Shown: positions 1 to 7,837 of the stretch, piece by piece
How the letters are laid out: each line of letters opens with the position of its first letter
Numbering within the stretch: the first letter of the stretch is position 1
Source: an uncultured Roseobacter sp.
Lineage (GTDB): Bacteria > Pseudomonadota > Alphaproteobacteria > Rhodobacterales > Rhodobacteraceae
Assembly: GCF_947495275.1 (NCBI RefSeq)
Contig: NZ_CANLYL010000003.1
Location: 454,066-518,065, forward strand
Reading direction: 5' to 3'
Length of the DNA stretch: 64,000 bases
The notes under the pieces: generated by a model
What the model was told of the DNA's origin: nothing
The model's input: the letters and a program-made list of their open reading frames with translations, nothing else
The model's database searches: none
Position numbers and translations under genes: made by a program

Positions 1-224
1 GGATCGGGTGCGCCACCCGCTGCAAGAAATTTTGCATGAGGCTGGCCGACGATTTCATCTTTCGCATAGCCAAAAATATTGCAAAACAAAGGGTTAGCAT
101 CTAGCACGACACCTTGTGGGTCGAACCATGCGATGGCGTGGCTGTCATTCAGCGCCGCGAGGAGGATCGTGGTCTCATCAGAGGAATTTGACTTCTTTTT
201 CTTCGAACCAAAAAAGGATGGCAT
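1..224 (-). CDS. PAS-domain sensory protein, N-terminal part (runs off the left edge)
   Basis: Reading the minus strand from an ATG at 224 gives an open frame of about 74 codons that continues past base 1. After a short lysine/serine-rich head, the translation reads like a PAS fold: AIAWFDPQGVVLDAN, then FCNIFGY and DEIVGQPHAKF. This is the usual signature of PAS domains in chemotaxis receptors, histidine kinases and diguanylate cyclases. An AGGAG sits just upstream of the ATG (about 228-236), which supports this start. There is no signal peptide or membrane segment at the N-terminus, so a cytoplasmic sensor is likely. The output domain lies outside the window. A PAS-containing methyl-accepting chemotaxis protein is my best guess, but that part is inference. 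Confidence 0.75.
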   Translation of the reverse strand, partial: MPSFFGSKKKKSNSSDETTILLAALNDSHAIAWFDPQGVVLDANPLFCNIFGYAKDEIVGQPHAKFLAAGGAPD

Positions 225-295
225 GGGATTCTCCTGCTTCAACACCAGATGTGTTAAATAGAGACCCTTAAAATCGTCTTTATGCTGATAGGTTT

Positions 296-319
296 CCCGC
301 GCGAAAAAAAACGCGCGGG
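296..319 (-). terminator. GC hairpin after msrA
   Basis: Perfect 8-bp arms CCCGCGCG and CGCGCGGG enclose an eight-base A (plus) / T (minus) loop. It lies 13 bases after the msrA stop, between msrBA and the next minus-strand gene. The T-run is in the loop rather than after the stem, so it is a strong hairpin but only a probable terminator. Confidence 0.4.
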
Positions 320-331
320 CAAAAAGTCTGG

Positions 332-853
332 TTATTCCGCTGCTGCCACGCTGCCATCACGCTTGGGCAAAACCCAATCCGCGCGCGGGAAATGGCAAGT
401 GTAGCCGTTGGGGATACGTTCGAGATAGTCCTGATGTTCGGGCTCGGCTTCCCAGAATGCGCCCACAGGCTCCACTTCGGTCACCACTTTGCCCGGCCAA
501 AGGCCTGACGCTTCAACATCAGCGATGGTTTCGCGCGCGATTTGCTGCTGTTTTTCATCCACATAGTAAATGGCAGAGCGATAGCTGAGCCCTCTGTCAT
601 TGCCCTGCCGATTGGGCGTGGTCGGATCGTGGATCTGGAAAAACAACCCCAAAAGATCGCGGTAACTGAGTTGCGCGGGGTCAAAGATCACTTCGATCCC
701 TTCGGCATGGGTGCCATGGTTGCGATAGGTTGCATGGGCCACATCGCCACCAGTATAGCCCACACGGGTCGAGATCACGCCGGGTTTCTTGCGGATCAGG
801 TCCTGCATCCCCCAGAAGCACCCGCCCGCCAGCACTGCGCGTTGATGGCTCAT
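332..853 (-). CDS. msrA: Peptide-methionine (S)-S-oxide reductase MsrA
   Basis: MsrA reduces the S-epimer of methionine sulfoxide in oxidised proteins, using thioredoxin as electron donor. The protein is 173 residues. It has the family's catalytic GCFWG motif near residue 11 and the expected follow-on blocks GYTGG, THAEG and [16 protein letters not shown]. The open frame extends further upstream, but the ATG at 853 starts directly in front of the conserved N-terminus and overlaps the msrB stop by four bases (ATGA), so I chose it. The two reductases are therefore translationally coupled and repair both sulfoxide epimers. There is no signal peptide, so it acts in the cytoplasm. Confidence 0.95.
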   Translation of the reverse strand: MSHQRAVLAGGCFWGMQDLIRKKPGVISTRVGYTGGDVAHATYRNHGTHAEGIEVIFDPAQLSYRDLLGLFFQIHDPTTPNRQGNDRGLSYRSAIYYVDEKQQQIARETIADVEASGLWPGKVVTEVEPVGAFWEAEPEHQDYLERIPNGYTCHFPRADWVLPKRDGSVAAAE

Positions 854-1299
854 GCGACGTCCTCCACCTGATCGAGATAGGCCCCGTAGCCTTCGGCCTC
901 CATGTCGTTGCGGTGCACAAAGCGCAGGCTCGCGGAGTTGATACAATAGCGCAGCCCGCCGCGGTCGCGGGGACCATCGGGGAAGACATGGCCCAGGTGA
1001 CTGTCCCCATGGGTTGAGCGGACCTCGGTGCGCACCATGCCCAGAGAGGCATCGCGCAATTCCGTGACATGCGCAGGCTCGATCGGTTTGGTGAAGCTTG
1101 GCCAGCCGCAGCCGGATTCGTATTTGTCAGCAGAGGCAAACAGCGGTTCGCCGGAGACGATGTCCACGTAGATGCCCGGCTCCTTATTGCCCAGCAGCTT
1201 GCCGGTACCCGGGCGTTCAGTGCCGTCCTGCTGTGTCACGCGGTACTCTTCCGGCGATAGTCTGGAAATCGCCTCCTTGGTTTTCTCATATGTGGGCAT
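850..1299 (-). CDS. msrB: Peptide-methionine (R)-S-oxide reductase MsrB
   Basis: MsrB reduces the R-epimer of methionine sulfoxide. The 149-residue protein carries ESGCGWPSF, which holds the probable resolving Cys, the HLGHVF block and the active-site [11 protein letters not shown]. The two CxxC pairs that bind structural zinc in many MsrB proteins are absent: the equivalent positions read SGEPLF and EVRSTHGD. This is the zinc-free form. It is the first gene of an msrB-msrA operon, with a 4-base overlap. The ATG at 1299 is preceded by AAGGAG. A divergent glutathione peroxidase gene starts 137 bases away, so the shared intergenic region may carry oxidative-stress control. Confidence 0.95.
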   Translation of the reverse strand: MPTYEKTKEAISRLSPEEYRVTQQDGTERPGTGKLLGNKEPGIYVDIVSGEPLFASADKYESGCGWPSFTKPIEPAHVTELRDASLGMVRTEVRSTHGDSHLGHVFPDGPRDRGGLRYCINSASLRFVHRNDMEAEGYGAYLDQVEDVA

Positions 1300-1436
1300 G
1301 GCATGCTCCTTTTGATCTTTGACTATATAAATGGGACAAAAACATCTGAATGGAAGAGGAAACTCTTGGGGGCCGCTTCACGTGTCTTTGATCGAAACCG
1401 ACCTATATTGACAGACACGCGCTTGAGGAGCCTTTC

Positions 1437-1958
1437 ATGAAACAGATCATCGCAGCCGTTTTCGGGATCATGGCCGCCACAGGCACCATCGCTGATATCT
1501 CGGATCATAGCTTTGCCTCCATTGATGGCGGCACTTTGAACACGGGCGATTGGTCCGGACGTCCTGTGCTGGTCGTGAACACTGCGTCACAATGCGGGTT
1601 CACCGGGCAATATGACGGGTTGCAGGCGCTCTATGACAAGTACAGAGAACGCGGGTTGGTCGTTCTGGCGGTGCCTTCGGATGATTTTCAACAGGAGCTG
1701 GGGAGTGCCGAAGAGGTCAAGGAGTTCTGCGAGATGAATTTCGGCCTCGATCTGCCGATGACAGATATTACCGGTGTCAAAGGCCCAACGGCCCATGCGT
1801 TTTACCGCGAGGTGGCAGCGGAGACCGGGTTCACCCCACGCTGGAATTTCAACAAGGTGCTGATCGGACCAAATGGTGACGTCGTGGGCACCTGGGGTGC
1901 AACCGTCAGACCGCAATCAGCCCGGATCACCCGCGAAATCGAGCAGTTGCTGCAATAA
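1437..1958 (+). CDS. Glutathione peroxidase family protein, probably periplasmic
   Basis: This is a thiol peroxidase of the glutathione peroxidase family (173 residues), which reduces hydrogen peroxide or lipid peroxides. The peroxidatic Cys lies in NTASQCGFTGQYDGL. The WNFNK block and a Gln-containing segment (DDFQQELGS) supply the other tetrad positions. A short hydrophobic leader (MKQIIAAVFGIMAATGTIA) looks like a cleavable signal peptide, so the enzyme is probably exported. Most homologues are cytoplasmic, which makes this slightly unusual. GAGGAG stands eight bases before the ATG. It is divergent from msrBA, giving a small oxidative-stress neighbourhood. Confidence 0.85.
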   Translation: MKQIIAAVFGIMAATGTIADISDHSFASIDGGTLNTGDWSGRPVLVVNTASQCGFTGQYDGLQALYDKYRERGLVVLAVPSDDFQQELGSAEEVKEFCEMNFGLDLPMTDITGVKGPTAHAFYREVAAETGFTPRWNFNKVLIGPNGDVVGTWGATVRPQSARITREIEQLLQ

Positions 1959-1997
1959 CACCAATCTCAATGGTCAGGCACAGGAAGGATCGGGGCG

Positions 1998-2627
1998 ATG
2001 CCAGAAAAGAAACATAGTCTCGACAATGCCTATGCGCTCGAAACGCCTGAGGACAACAAGGCGCTATATGCAGGCTGGGCAGAGACCTACGACCAGACAT
2101 TCGCGGCAGAGATGGATTTCATCATGCCAGATCATGTGGCGCAGCTGTTCTGGGCGATGGGTGGGCGCGGGCCTGTTCTGGACGCGGGAGCTGGTACCGG
2201 GCTGGTGGCGGAAAAAATTCTCAAATCAGGAGATTGCATACTCGATGCTTTCGACCTTTCCGCCGAAATGCTCGCCGTGGCACGTGGCAAGAATATATAC
2301 CGCCAGACCATCCAGGGCGATCTGACCGCAACGCTGCCCTTTGCCGATGGCAGCTACAACGCCGTGGTCAGTGCCGGAACCTTCACCCACGGGCATGTGG
2401 GGCCCGAAGCGCTGGATGAGCTGATACGGGTGGCGGGTCATGGGGCGCTCTTTGTGCTGACCATCAAAACCGAACATTACCGCGAACGGGGCTTTGCCGA
2501 CAAATTCGAGTTCCTGTCAAATCGCATCGAGGGGTTTGAGACCTCCGACATGCCGATTTATGGGGCCGGGGCAAAAGGAGATCACGCGAAGGATCGTGGC
2601 CTGGTCACGGCTTTCAGAAAACGGTGA
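1998..2627 (+). CDS. Class I SAM-dependent methyltransferase
   Basis: A 209-residue cytoplasmic protein with a class I methyltransferase fold. Motif I is LDAGAGTGLVAEKIL near residue 60, followed by an acidic strand end (AFDLSAEMLAVAR) and a motif IV-like region around YNAVVSAGTFTHGHVGP. The N-terminal YAGWAETYDQTF is typical of the family that includes UbiE-like and Williams-Beuren-type methyltransferases. The substrate cannot be read from sequence. It starts 39 bases after the glutathione peroxidase and its stop lies 10 bases from the stop of the convergent DoxX-like gene. Confidence 0.75.
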   Translation: MPEKKHSLDNAYALETPEDNKALYAGWAETYDQTFAAEMDFIMPDHVAQLFWAMGGRGPVLDAGAGTGLVAEKILKSGDCILDAFDLSAEMLAVARGKNIYRQTIQGDLTATLPFADGSYNAVVSAGTFTHGHVGPEALDELIRVAGHGALFVLTIKTEHYRERGFADKFEFLSNRIEGFETSDMPIYGAGAKGDHAKDRGLVTAFRKR

Positions 2628-2637
2628 CACCTTCGGA

Positions 2638-3117
2638 TCAGGCGGTTTTGGCGGACCTGCGGGACCGGAGCGTGTCAACCGCAAGCGTGTCCTGTCGCCG
2701 AAACACGATCAGCAGCACGCAGGCTGCGAAGGTGATGATCGTCGGGTAGAACACATGCGAATTGAAGACAATGCGATCCACACCGCTGATGTACCACCGG
2801 TAAGGATCGATGATCGCCCACCAGACGCTGGCCGCCGTGAAGCCATGGATCAGCGCCTGAACCGGCAAGGCGAATTTGCGCCACAGGCCGATGACGCACA
2901 GCACGCCGATGATCACCTGAAAGCCGCCGAATGCAGTGCCCAGCAAGGCTCCCGTGGTTTCATCAATCTCGATATTGCGCCGCAGCGCAAAGGGTGTCGT
3001 GGCTTTGACAAGCTTGTTGAGCCCGACCCAGACCAGCAGGAAGCCCGTGCTCACCCGCAAGAATAGCAGGCCGAGCCGTTGTGCCCAAAGGGACGTGATG
3101 CCGTCATCGATACCCAT
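2638..3117 (-). CDS. DoxX-like four-helix membrane protein
   Basis: A 159-residue protein with four hydrophobic segments (around residues 15-35, 60-80, 88-105 and 122-142). It has the sequence style of the DoxX/DoxD-like small membrane proteins: LGLLFLRVSTGFLLVWVGLNKL, later GGFQVIIGVLCVIGLW, split here by other residues. The biochemical role of most members is unknown; some act with oxidoreductases in sulfur or respiratory metabolism. It is transcribed away from the neighbouring regulator pseudogene, which lies upstream of it on the same strand. Function is not assignable beyond the family. Confidence 0.65.
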   Translation of the reverse strand: MGIDDGITSLWAQRLGLLFLRVSTGFLLVWVGLNKLVKATTPFALRRNIEIDETTGALLGTAFGGFQVIIGVLCVIGLWRKFALPVQALIHGFTAASVWWAIIDPYRWYISGVDRIVFNSHVFYPTIITFAACVLLIVFRRQDTLAVDTLRSRRSAKTA

Positions 3118-3158
3118 CGGATCCTCCGCAGTGTTTGGTTTGGCCTAGGATTCTGACC

Positions 3159-4140
3159 CTAAACCCCGCCCTTCCAGACAAGCTTGGCGGTGCCGCCGTC
3201 AAGGCCCGGGCTGATGCCATAGGCCGCCCGATAGCTTTTGGAGAAATGTGAGAGCGATTTGAACCCGCAGGCAACACACACATCCGTTACCGAGAAATCG
3301 GTCTGGCGCAACAGATCGCGGGCTTTTTCGAGCCGCAGGCGCAGGTAGTGGCGTTTGGGCGAGATGCCTGCGTATTTGGCAAAGAGCCGTTCGAGCTGCC
3401 GGGTTGATACGCCGACGATCTGCGAAATCTCATCCGGGCTGAGCGGGTCTTCAATATTGTTGTCCATGATTTGCATGGCCATGGCGAGCTTGGCATTGCG
3501 TACCCGAGCGCGGCTGCAAGGCCATGCGCTGGGCATGATCTGGCAGGCGCGGATCGGTATAGACCATCTGGTCGGCCACCCATGTCGCAAGCTCGGTCCC
3601 GTAATCGGCCTTGATCCGCTCCAGCATCATGTCCATCGACGCGGCCCCACCCGCAGTGGTAAAAACCCGACCGTCGATGGAAAATATCGCGTCTTCCATG
3701 ATCACATCCGGCAGGATTTCCGTCAGAGCCGCGCGATATTCCCAATGGGTTGTCACCCGTTTGCCCGCCACCAGACCGGCCAGTGCCAGCACATAGGTGC
3801 CGGAGGACAAAGCGCCGAAATCCATGCCGCGGCGCACCTCGCGGCGCAGCCAGTTGATCAGTTTTTTGCTGGCGCTGTTGCCGACGTCTTCGCCAGCGCA
3901 AATGACAATGGTTTCATCACGCGCCAACTCGGTCAGCGGGCCGTCCACCGCCGTTGTGACCCCGTTATAGGCGCGCACCGCCTCGCCGGTCTCGCTGAGC
4001 AGACGCCATCTGTAATAGGTCCGCCCGTCGGGATGACGGTTGGCAAGGCTGAGGGCTTCGAGGGCGCAGGCAAACCCCAGTTGCGAATAGCCGGGAACCA
4101 GAACGAAAGCATAGGATTGAGGTGTGTCTGGCGAGGTCAT
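3159..4140 (-). pseudogene. GlxA-family regulator (DJ-1/PfpI plus AraC HTH), frameshifted
   Basis: Two overlapping minus-strand frames together make one regulator of normal size. The upstream frame (4140 down to about 3515) gives a DJ-1/PfpI-like domain, from SYAFVLVPGYSQLGFACALEAL to the segment ending DHAQRMALQ. The downstream frame (about 3515 to 3159) gives the double AraC-type HTH domain (IVGVSTRQLERLF and VTDVCVACGFKSLSHFSKSYR). The family normally continues directly from RMxLQ into the segment preceding RNAKLAMAMQ. Here the reading frame shifts near 3505-3520, consistent with two missing bases or one extra base. Members often control carnitine, choline or amino-acid use. It may be a true pseudogene or a sequencing error. 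Confidence 0.8.
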
Positions 4141-4217
4141 CTGGGCTTTGCATTTCTGGCCATGTTGGGTCTGATATGCAGGCTAGCCACAAAAATCCGG
4201 CGCTGGATAGCCGAAAA

Positions 4218-5087
4218 TCACCGTTTGCTCTGCCGCGATAGCTGAACCGCCAGAATCCCCAGAGTGATGATGGCCACGCCCAATACGTCCTGCGCGCCCA
4301 ATGCCTCGCCCAGCAGAAGGGCCGCAATGGCCACGCCAAAGAAAGGATTGAGGAAATGGAAGGTCGCTGCGCGTGTGGCCCCAATGCGGTTGACCAGCCA
4401 GAACCACACGAAGGTGGCCGCCAGCCCCGGTACGAGCGTGGTATAAAGGAAGGCGGCGGCAAGGGGCCAGCTGGGGGTCACCTGTGGTGTCTCGAAAACT
4501 GCGGTTGCGAGGGCAAGCGCCGCGCAGCCCACGAGCATCTGCAGACCCACGATCATCAGAAAATTACCCCCCGATGTCGCCCCTCGTACCGCGAGCGTTG
4601 CGATGGTCAGGGCGATCACACCGATCCCACAAAGCAGCAGGCCCATCAGATCGACACCTCCGGTGATGCGCGACCCCATGATCAATCCGACGCCAAGGGT
4701 CCCTGCAACCAGCCCGGCGGCCGCCAGGGGTTTGAGGCGTTCGCCCAGAAAGGCCCAGCCCGCCAGCGCCACGAGAAGCGGCATGGTCGAGGCGATAATG
4801 GCCGCGACGGAGGCCTGAATGGTCTGCATCGCCACGAAATTCAGCCCCAGATAGACGGCGTTTTGCAAGATGCCAAAGATGATCGTGGCGCGCCATTGCG
4901 CAGGTGTCAGATGCCACGACTGACCCAAAGCGCGGGCAATGGCGACACCCAGCAGCCCCGACACAAGGTAGCGCAGGGTCAGTGCCGCCAGCGGAGAGGC
5001 GTCGGCGACGATGATCCGCGCGGAGGTGAAGGCCGAAGACCACATCAGGGCAAAGGCAAGCCCAGCCAGAATCGCGCGAATATCCAT
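4218..5087 (-). CDS. EamA/DMT-family transporter
   Basis: A 289-residue inner-membrane protein with about ten hydrophobic helices arranged as two EamA repeats, typical of drug/metabolite exporters. Recognisable family stretches are FALMWSSAFTSARIIV in helix 1, AIIASTMPLLVALAGWAFLGERL at the end of repeat one (here broken for length) and FLNPFFGVAIAALLLGE in repeat two. The open frame extends to 5150, but the ATG at 5087 begins right before helix 1 and has GGAAAGG upstream. The transported compound is unknown. It is transcribed towards the GlxA-type regulator. Confidence 0.85.
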   Translation of the reverse strand: MDIRAILAGLAFALMWSSAFTSARIIVADASPLAALTLRYLVSGLLGVAIARALGQSWHLTPAQWRATIIFGILQNAVYLGLNFVAMQTIQASVAAIIASTMPLLVALAGWAFLGERLKPLAAAGLVAGTLGVGLIMGSRITGGVDLMGLLLCGIGVIALTIATLAVRGATSGGNFLMIVGLQMLVGCAALALATAVFETPQVTPSWPLAAAFLYTTLVPGLAATFVWFWLVNRIGATRAATFHFLNPFFGVAIAALLLGEALGAQDVLGVAIITLGILAVQLSRQSKR

Positions 5088-5249
5088 GGGGGCCTTTCCG
5101 ACGCCTTTGCCTGCCGGGGCGAACATTTCGCAATTCTCCAACGAGGGCAAGGTGCTGGCGGGGCGTTTTTATCAATGACCCGAGCGCGATGGACAATCCG
5201 GCCTGCCCCGCTACACTTCCCGCATAGGTTTAATTTGCGGAGAGACCCC

Positions 5250-5843
5250 ATGTCCGAAAAGATGCTCGATGATACCAGCAAGCAGCCCGACAAATCCGGT
5301 GATGGCCGGATCGAGGCGCTGTTTTTCAAAAGCCGAAATGTGATCATCACCGGTGAGATCGATGACAAGCTCGCGCAGCGCACCGTGACCCACCTGCTGG
5401 CGCTGGCGGAGGAAAGCGACGATCCGATCAACGTCTATATCTCTTCGCCCGGTGGCCATGTGGAGAGCGGCGACATGGTGCATGACGTGATCAAATTCAT
5501 CCGCCCCACCGTTCGCACCATCGGGTCCGGCTGGGTGGCCAGCGCGGGGGCGCTGATCTTTATCGGTGCGGCCCCGGAAAACCGGTACTGCCTGCCCAAT
5601 ACGCGGTTCCTGCTGCATCAACCACGCGGCGGGATTGGCGGGCAGGCCACCGACATGATGATCCAGGCCGAGCAGATCCGGATCATGACGGAACGGTTTT
5701 ATGCGCTCTTTGCCGCAGCCACGGGTCAGACGCCGGAAAAGATCGCAGAGGACATCCGCCGCGATTTCTGGCTGACCACGCAGGAAGCCTTGGATTACGG
5801 GCTGGTAGGCAAGGTGATCTCGTCGATCAACGAACTGAGATAA
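5250..5843 (+). CDS. ClpP-type serine protease (Clp proteolytic subunit paralogue)
   Basis: A 197-residue member of the ClpP fold. All catalytic residues are visible: Ser in GWVASAGAL, His in LLHQPRGG and Asp in IRRDFWLT, with the following GQATD block. In ClpP of the housekeeping type the first motif usually reads AASMGA; here it is VASAGA and the oxyanion region is shifted accordingly, marking it as a paralogue. It lies alone, without clpX, tig or lon beside it. The open frame extends nearly 900 bases upstream through low-complexity shadow sequence, but the ATG at 5250 follows GGAGAG and precedes the conserved domain. Probable role: a peptidase partner for an AAA+ unfoldase. Confidence 0.85.
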   Translation: MSEKMLDDTSKQPDKSGDGRIEALFFKSRNVIITGEIDDKLAQRTVTHLLALAEESDDPINVYISSPGGHVESGDMVHDVIKFIRPTVRTIGSGWVASAGALIFIGAAPENRYCLPNTRFLLHQPRGGIGGQATDMMIQAEQIRIMTERFYALFAAATGQTPEKIAEDIRRDFWLTTQEALDYGLVGKVISSINELR

Positions 5844-5851
5844 CGGTGGTA

Positions 5852-5883
5852 CCAGGCGAGGGGCTACGATGTCCCTCGCTTGG
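5852..5883 (+). terminator. Hairpin after the clpP-like gene
   Basis: Arms CCAGGCGAGGG and CCCTCGCTTGG pair over 11 positions with one G-T wobble, nine bases after the stop codon. No T-run follows, so it is a transcript-end hairpin candidate rather than a textbook terminator. Confidence 0.35.
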
Positions 5884-5893
5884 ACACCCCGCA

Positions 5894-5921
5894 TAAAAAA
5901 GGGCCGCGACTCGCGCGACCC
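5894..5921 (-). terminator. Rho-independent terminator of the HU gene
   Basis: On the minus strand a GC-rich stem (GGGTCGCG paired with CGCGGCCC, one mismatch, 5-base loop) is followed by six T residues. It lies 25 bases after the HU stop codon. Confidence 0.75.
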
Positions 5922-5945
5922 CCTGTAGTCAAGCGTGATTGGCGA

Positions 5946-6233
5946 TTAGCCGTTCACGCTGTCTTTAAGCGCTTTGGCGATGGTCATCTTGACCACCTTG
6001 TCCGCGTCTTTTTTGAATTGCTCGCCGGTGGCAGGGTTACGCACCATGCGCTCAGGGCGTTCGCGGCAGTAGATTTTGCCGACGCCAGGCAGGGTAACGG
6101 CACCACCGCCTGAAACTTCACGTGTGATCAGGTTGCATACGGCTTCAAGGGCCGCACCTGCAGATTTCTTGTCCGCGCCCATCTCTTCGGCCAGTGCCGC
6201 GACGAGTTGCGTCTTTGTCATTGGTTTTGCCAT
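5946..6233 (-). CDS. HU-family nucleoid DNA-binding protein
   Basis: A 95-residue HU/IHF-type histone-like protein. The N-terminal helical pair (MTKTQLVAALAEEMGADKKS), the GVGKIYCRERPERMVRNP beta-arm segment and the closing AKALKDSVNG fit the family length and order. It binds and bends DNA as a dimer. It stands alone and has its own terminator. The arm reads RNPATGEQF with a conserved Pro-Ala, where intercalation takes place. AAGGAG precedes the ATG (about 6240-6246). Confidence 0.92.
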   Translation of the reverse strand: MAKPMTKTQLVAALAEEMGADKKSAGAALEAVCNLITREVSGGGAVTLPGVGKIYCRERPERMVRNPATGEQFKKDADKVVKMTIAKALKDSVNG

Positions 6234-6373
6234 GTTCTTATTCTCCTTCGCTGCCCGAACAGTTGGGCCTCATTTCCGAAATCTACCCGGATGTTGTGTA
6301 TGAACACAACGATTAGTAGAGCAATGCAAGGAAAAACATGCAAAATTAACCTATTTTGTGGGGTTTTCGGGCG

Positions 6374-7837
6374 TCAGAGGAAGGCAGTCTCCTCAAAGGA
6401 GCGCAATTTCCGGCTATGGATACGTTCCAGCGGCATTGTGCGCAACCGTTCCATTGCGTGAATCCCGATCATCAAATGGCGCGCCACCTGTGTCTTATAG
6501 AAATCCGAGGCCATGCCCGGCAGCTTCAACTCACCGTGCAGCGGTTTGTCGGAGACGCATAACAGCGTGCCATAGGGCACCCGGAACCGGTAGCCATTGG
6601 CGGCGATCGTCGCACTTTCCATGTCCAGAGCGACAGCGCGCGATTGGCTGAGGCGTTGCACCGGGCCGGACTGGTCGCGCAACTCCCAGTTGCGGTTGTC
6701 GATGGTGGCCACCGTACCCGTGCGCATGATGCGCTTGAGCTCATAGCCTTCGAGTGCAGTCACCTGAGCTACGGCCTGTTCCAGCGCGATCTGGATTTCG
6801 GCCAGCGCCGGGATCGGCACCCAGACGGGCAGATCGTCGTCCAGCACGTGATCTTCGCGCAAATACGCATGGGCCAGCACGAAATCACCCAGTGCCTGCG
6901 AATTCCGCAGCCCGGCGCAATGTCCGACCATCAACCACGCATGGGGCCGCAGCACCGCGATGTGATCCGTGGCAGTTTTGGCATTCGAGGGGCCAACCCC
7001 GATGTTGACCAGCGTGATGCCCGACCCGTCAGCGCGCTTGAGGTGATAGGTGGGCATCTGCGGTGTCTTGATGGCGGCTGCAAGGGGCTGATCGCCACCC
7101 GTGATGGTGGCATTGTCTGTTGAGACAAATGCGGTATAGCCGGAGGATGGATCATCCAGTTGTTCGCGCGCATAGGCCTCGAATTCGGAGACATAGAACT
7201 GGTAGTTGGTGAAGAGCACATGGTTCTGGAAATGCACCGGATCGGTTGCGGTGTAATGCGCCAGACGGGCCAGCGAATAATCGACCCGTTGGGCGGTAAA
7301 GGGTGCCAGTGGCCCGATGCCATCGGGTGAGACATAGGTGCCGTTCACGATGTCATCATTGGTGGTGCTCAGATCCGGTACGTCAAAGATATCGCGCAAG
7401 GTAAATTCCGCGGCACCTTCCTGTGGCACCGTGATGCTGCTGTCGTTGGCAACAGCGAAGTGCACCGGGATCGGTGTGGTCGACGCCCCGATGCTGACCG
7501 GCTGGTCATGGTTTTCGATCAAAAGGCCAATCTGCTGCACCAGATAGTGCCGAAAGAGATCAGGCCGGGTGATGGTGGCGCGGAAGCTGCCGGGCGCGGA
7601 GACATGCCCGTAACTGAGGCGCGTATCGACTTGCGCGTAGCTTGATGTTTTGAACAGCACCTCGGGATAAAAGGCGCGAACACGAGACGCGGGCGCGCCT
7701 TCGGCCATAGCTTTGATGAAGTGTTTGCATAGGAATTCGGTGGCCTGATTGTAAAGCTCTTCAAGCCTTGCAACGGCAGCTTTTGCATCGCGGAATTCTT
7801 CTGTTTCGGGGACGTCTGGCGTCAGGATATCTGTCAT
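6374..7837 (-). CDS. amn: AMP nucleosidase
   Basis: AMP nucleosidase hydrolyses AMP to adenine and ribose 5-phosphate. The 487-residue protein matches the usual length of about 480 and has both regions: an N-terminal AMP-nucleosidase-specific domain, and a C-terminal phosphorylase-like domain with VNIGVGPSNAKTATDH, HAWLMVGHCAGLRNSQ and DMESATIAANGYRF. Its ATG overlaps the adenine deaminase stop by four bases. The pair is therefore translationally coupled, and the product adenine becomes the substrate of the partner enzyme. Cytoplasmic. Confidence 0.93.
   Translation of the reverse strand: MTDILTPDVPETEEFRDAKAAVARLEELYNQATEFLCKHFIKAMAEGAPASRVRAFYPEVLFKTSSYAQVDTRLSYGHVSAPGSFRATITRPDLFRHYLVQQIGLLIENHDQPVSIGASTTPIPVHFAVANDSSITVPQEGAAEFTLRDIFDVPDLSTTNDDIVNGTYVSPDGIGPLAPFTAQRVDYSLARLAHYTATDPVHFQNHVLFTNYQFYVSEFEAYAREQLDDPSSGYTAFVSTDNATITGGDQPLAAAIKTPQMPTYHLKRADGSGITLVNIGVGPSNAKTATDHIAVLRPHAWLMVGHCAGLRNSQALGDFVLAHAYLREDHVLDDDLPVWVPIPALAEIQIALEQAVAQVTALEGYELKRIMRTGTVATIDNRNWELRDQSGPVQRLSQSRAVALDMESATIAANGYRFRVPYGTLLCVSDKPLHGELKLPGMASDFYKTQVARHLMIGIHAMERLRTMPLERIHSRKLRSFEETAFL

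Noticed and set aside
4356..5249. Long upstream extension of the ClpP-like frame
   Set aside because: The extension is a shadow of the transporter gene on the other strand; the Shine-Dalgarno and the conserved domain place the start at 5250.
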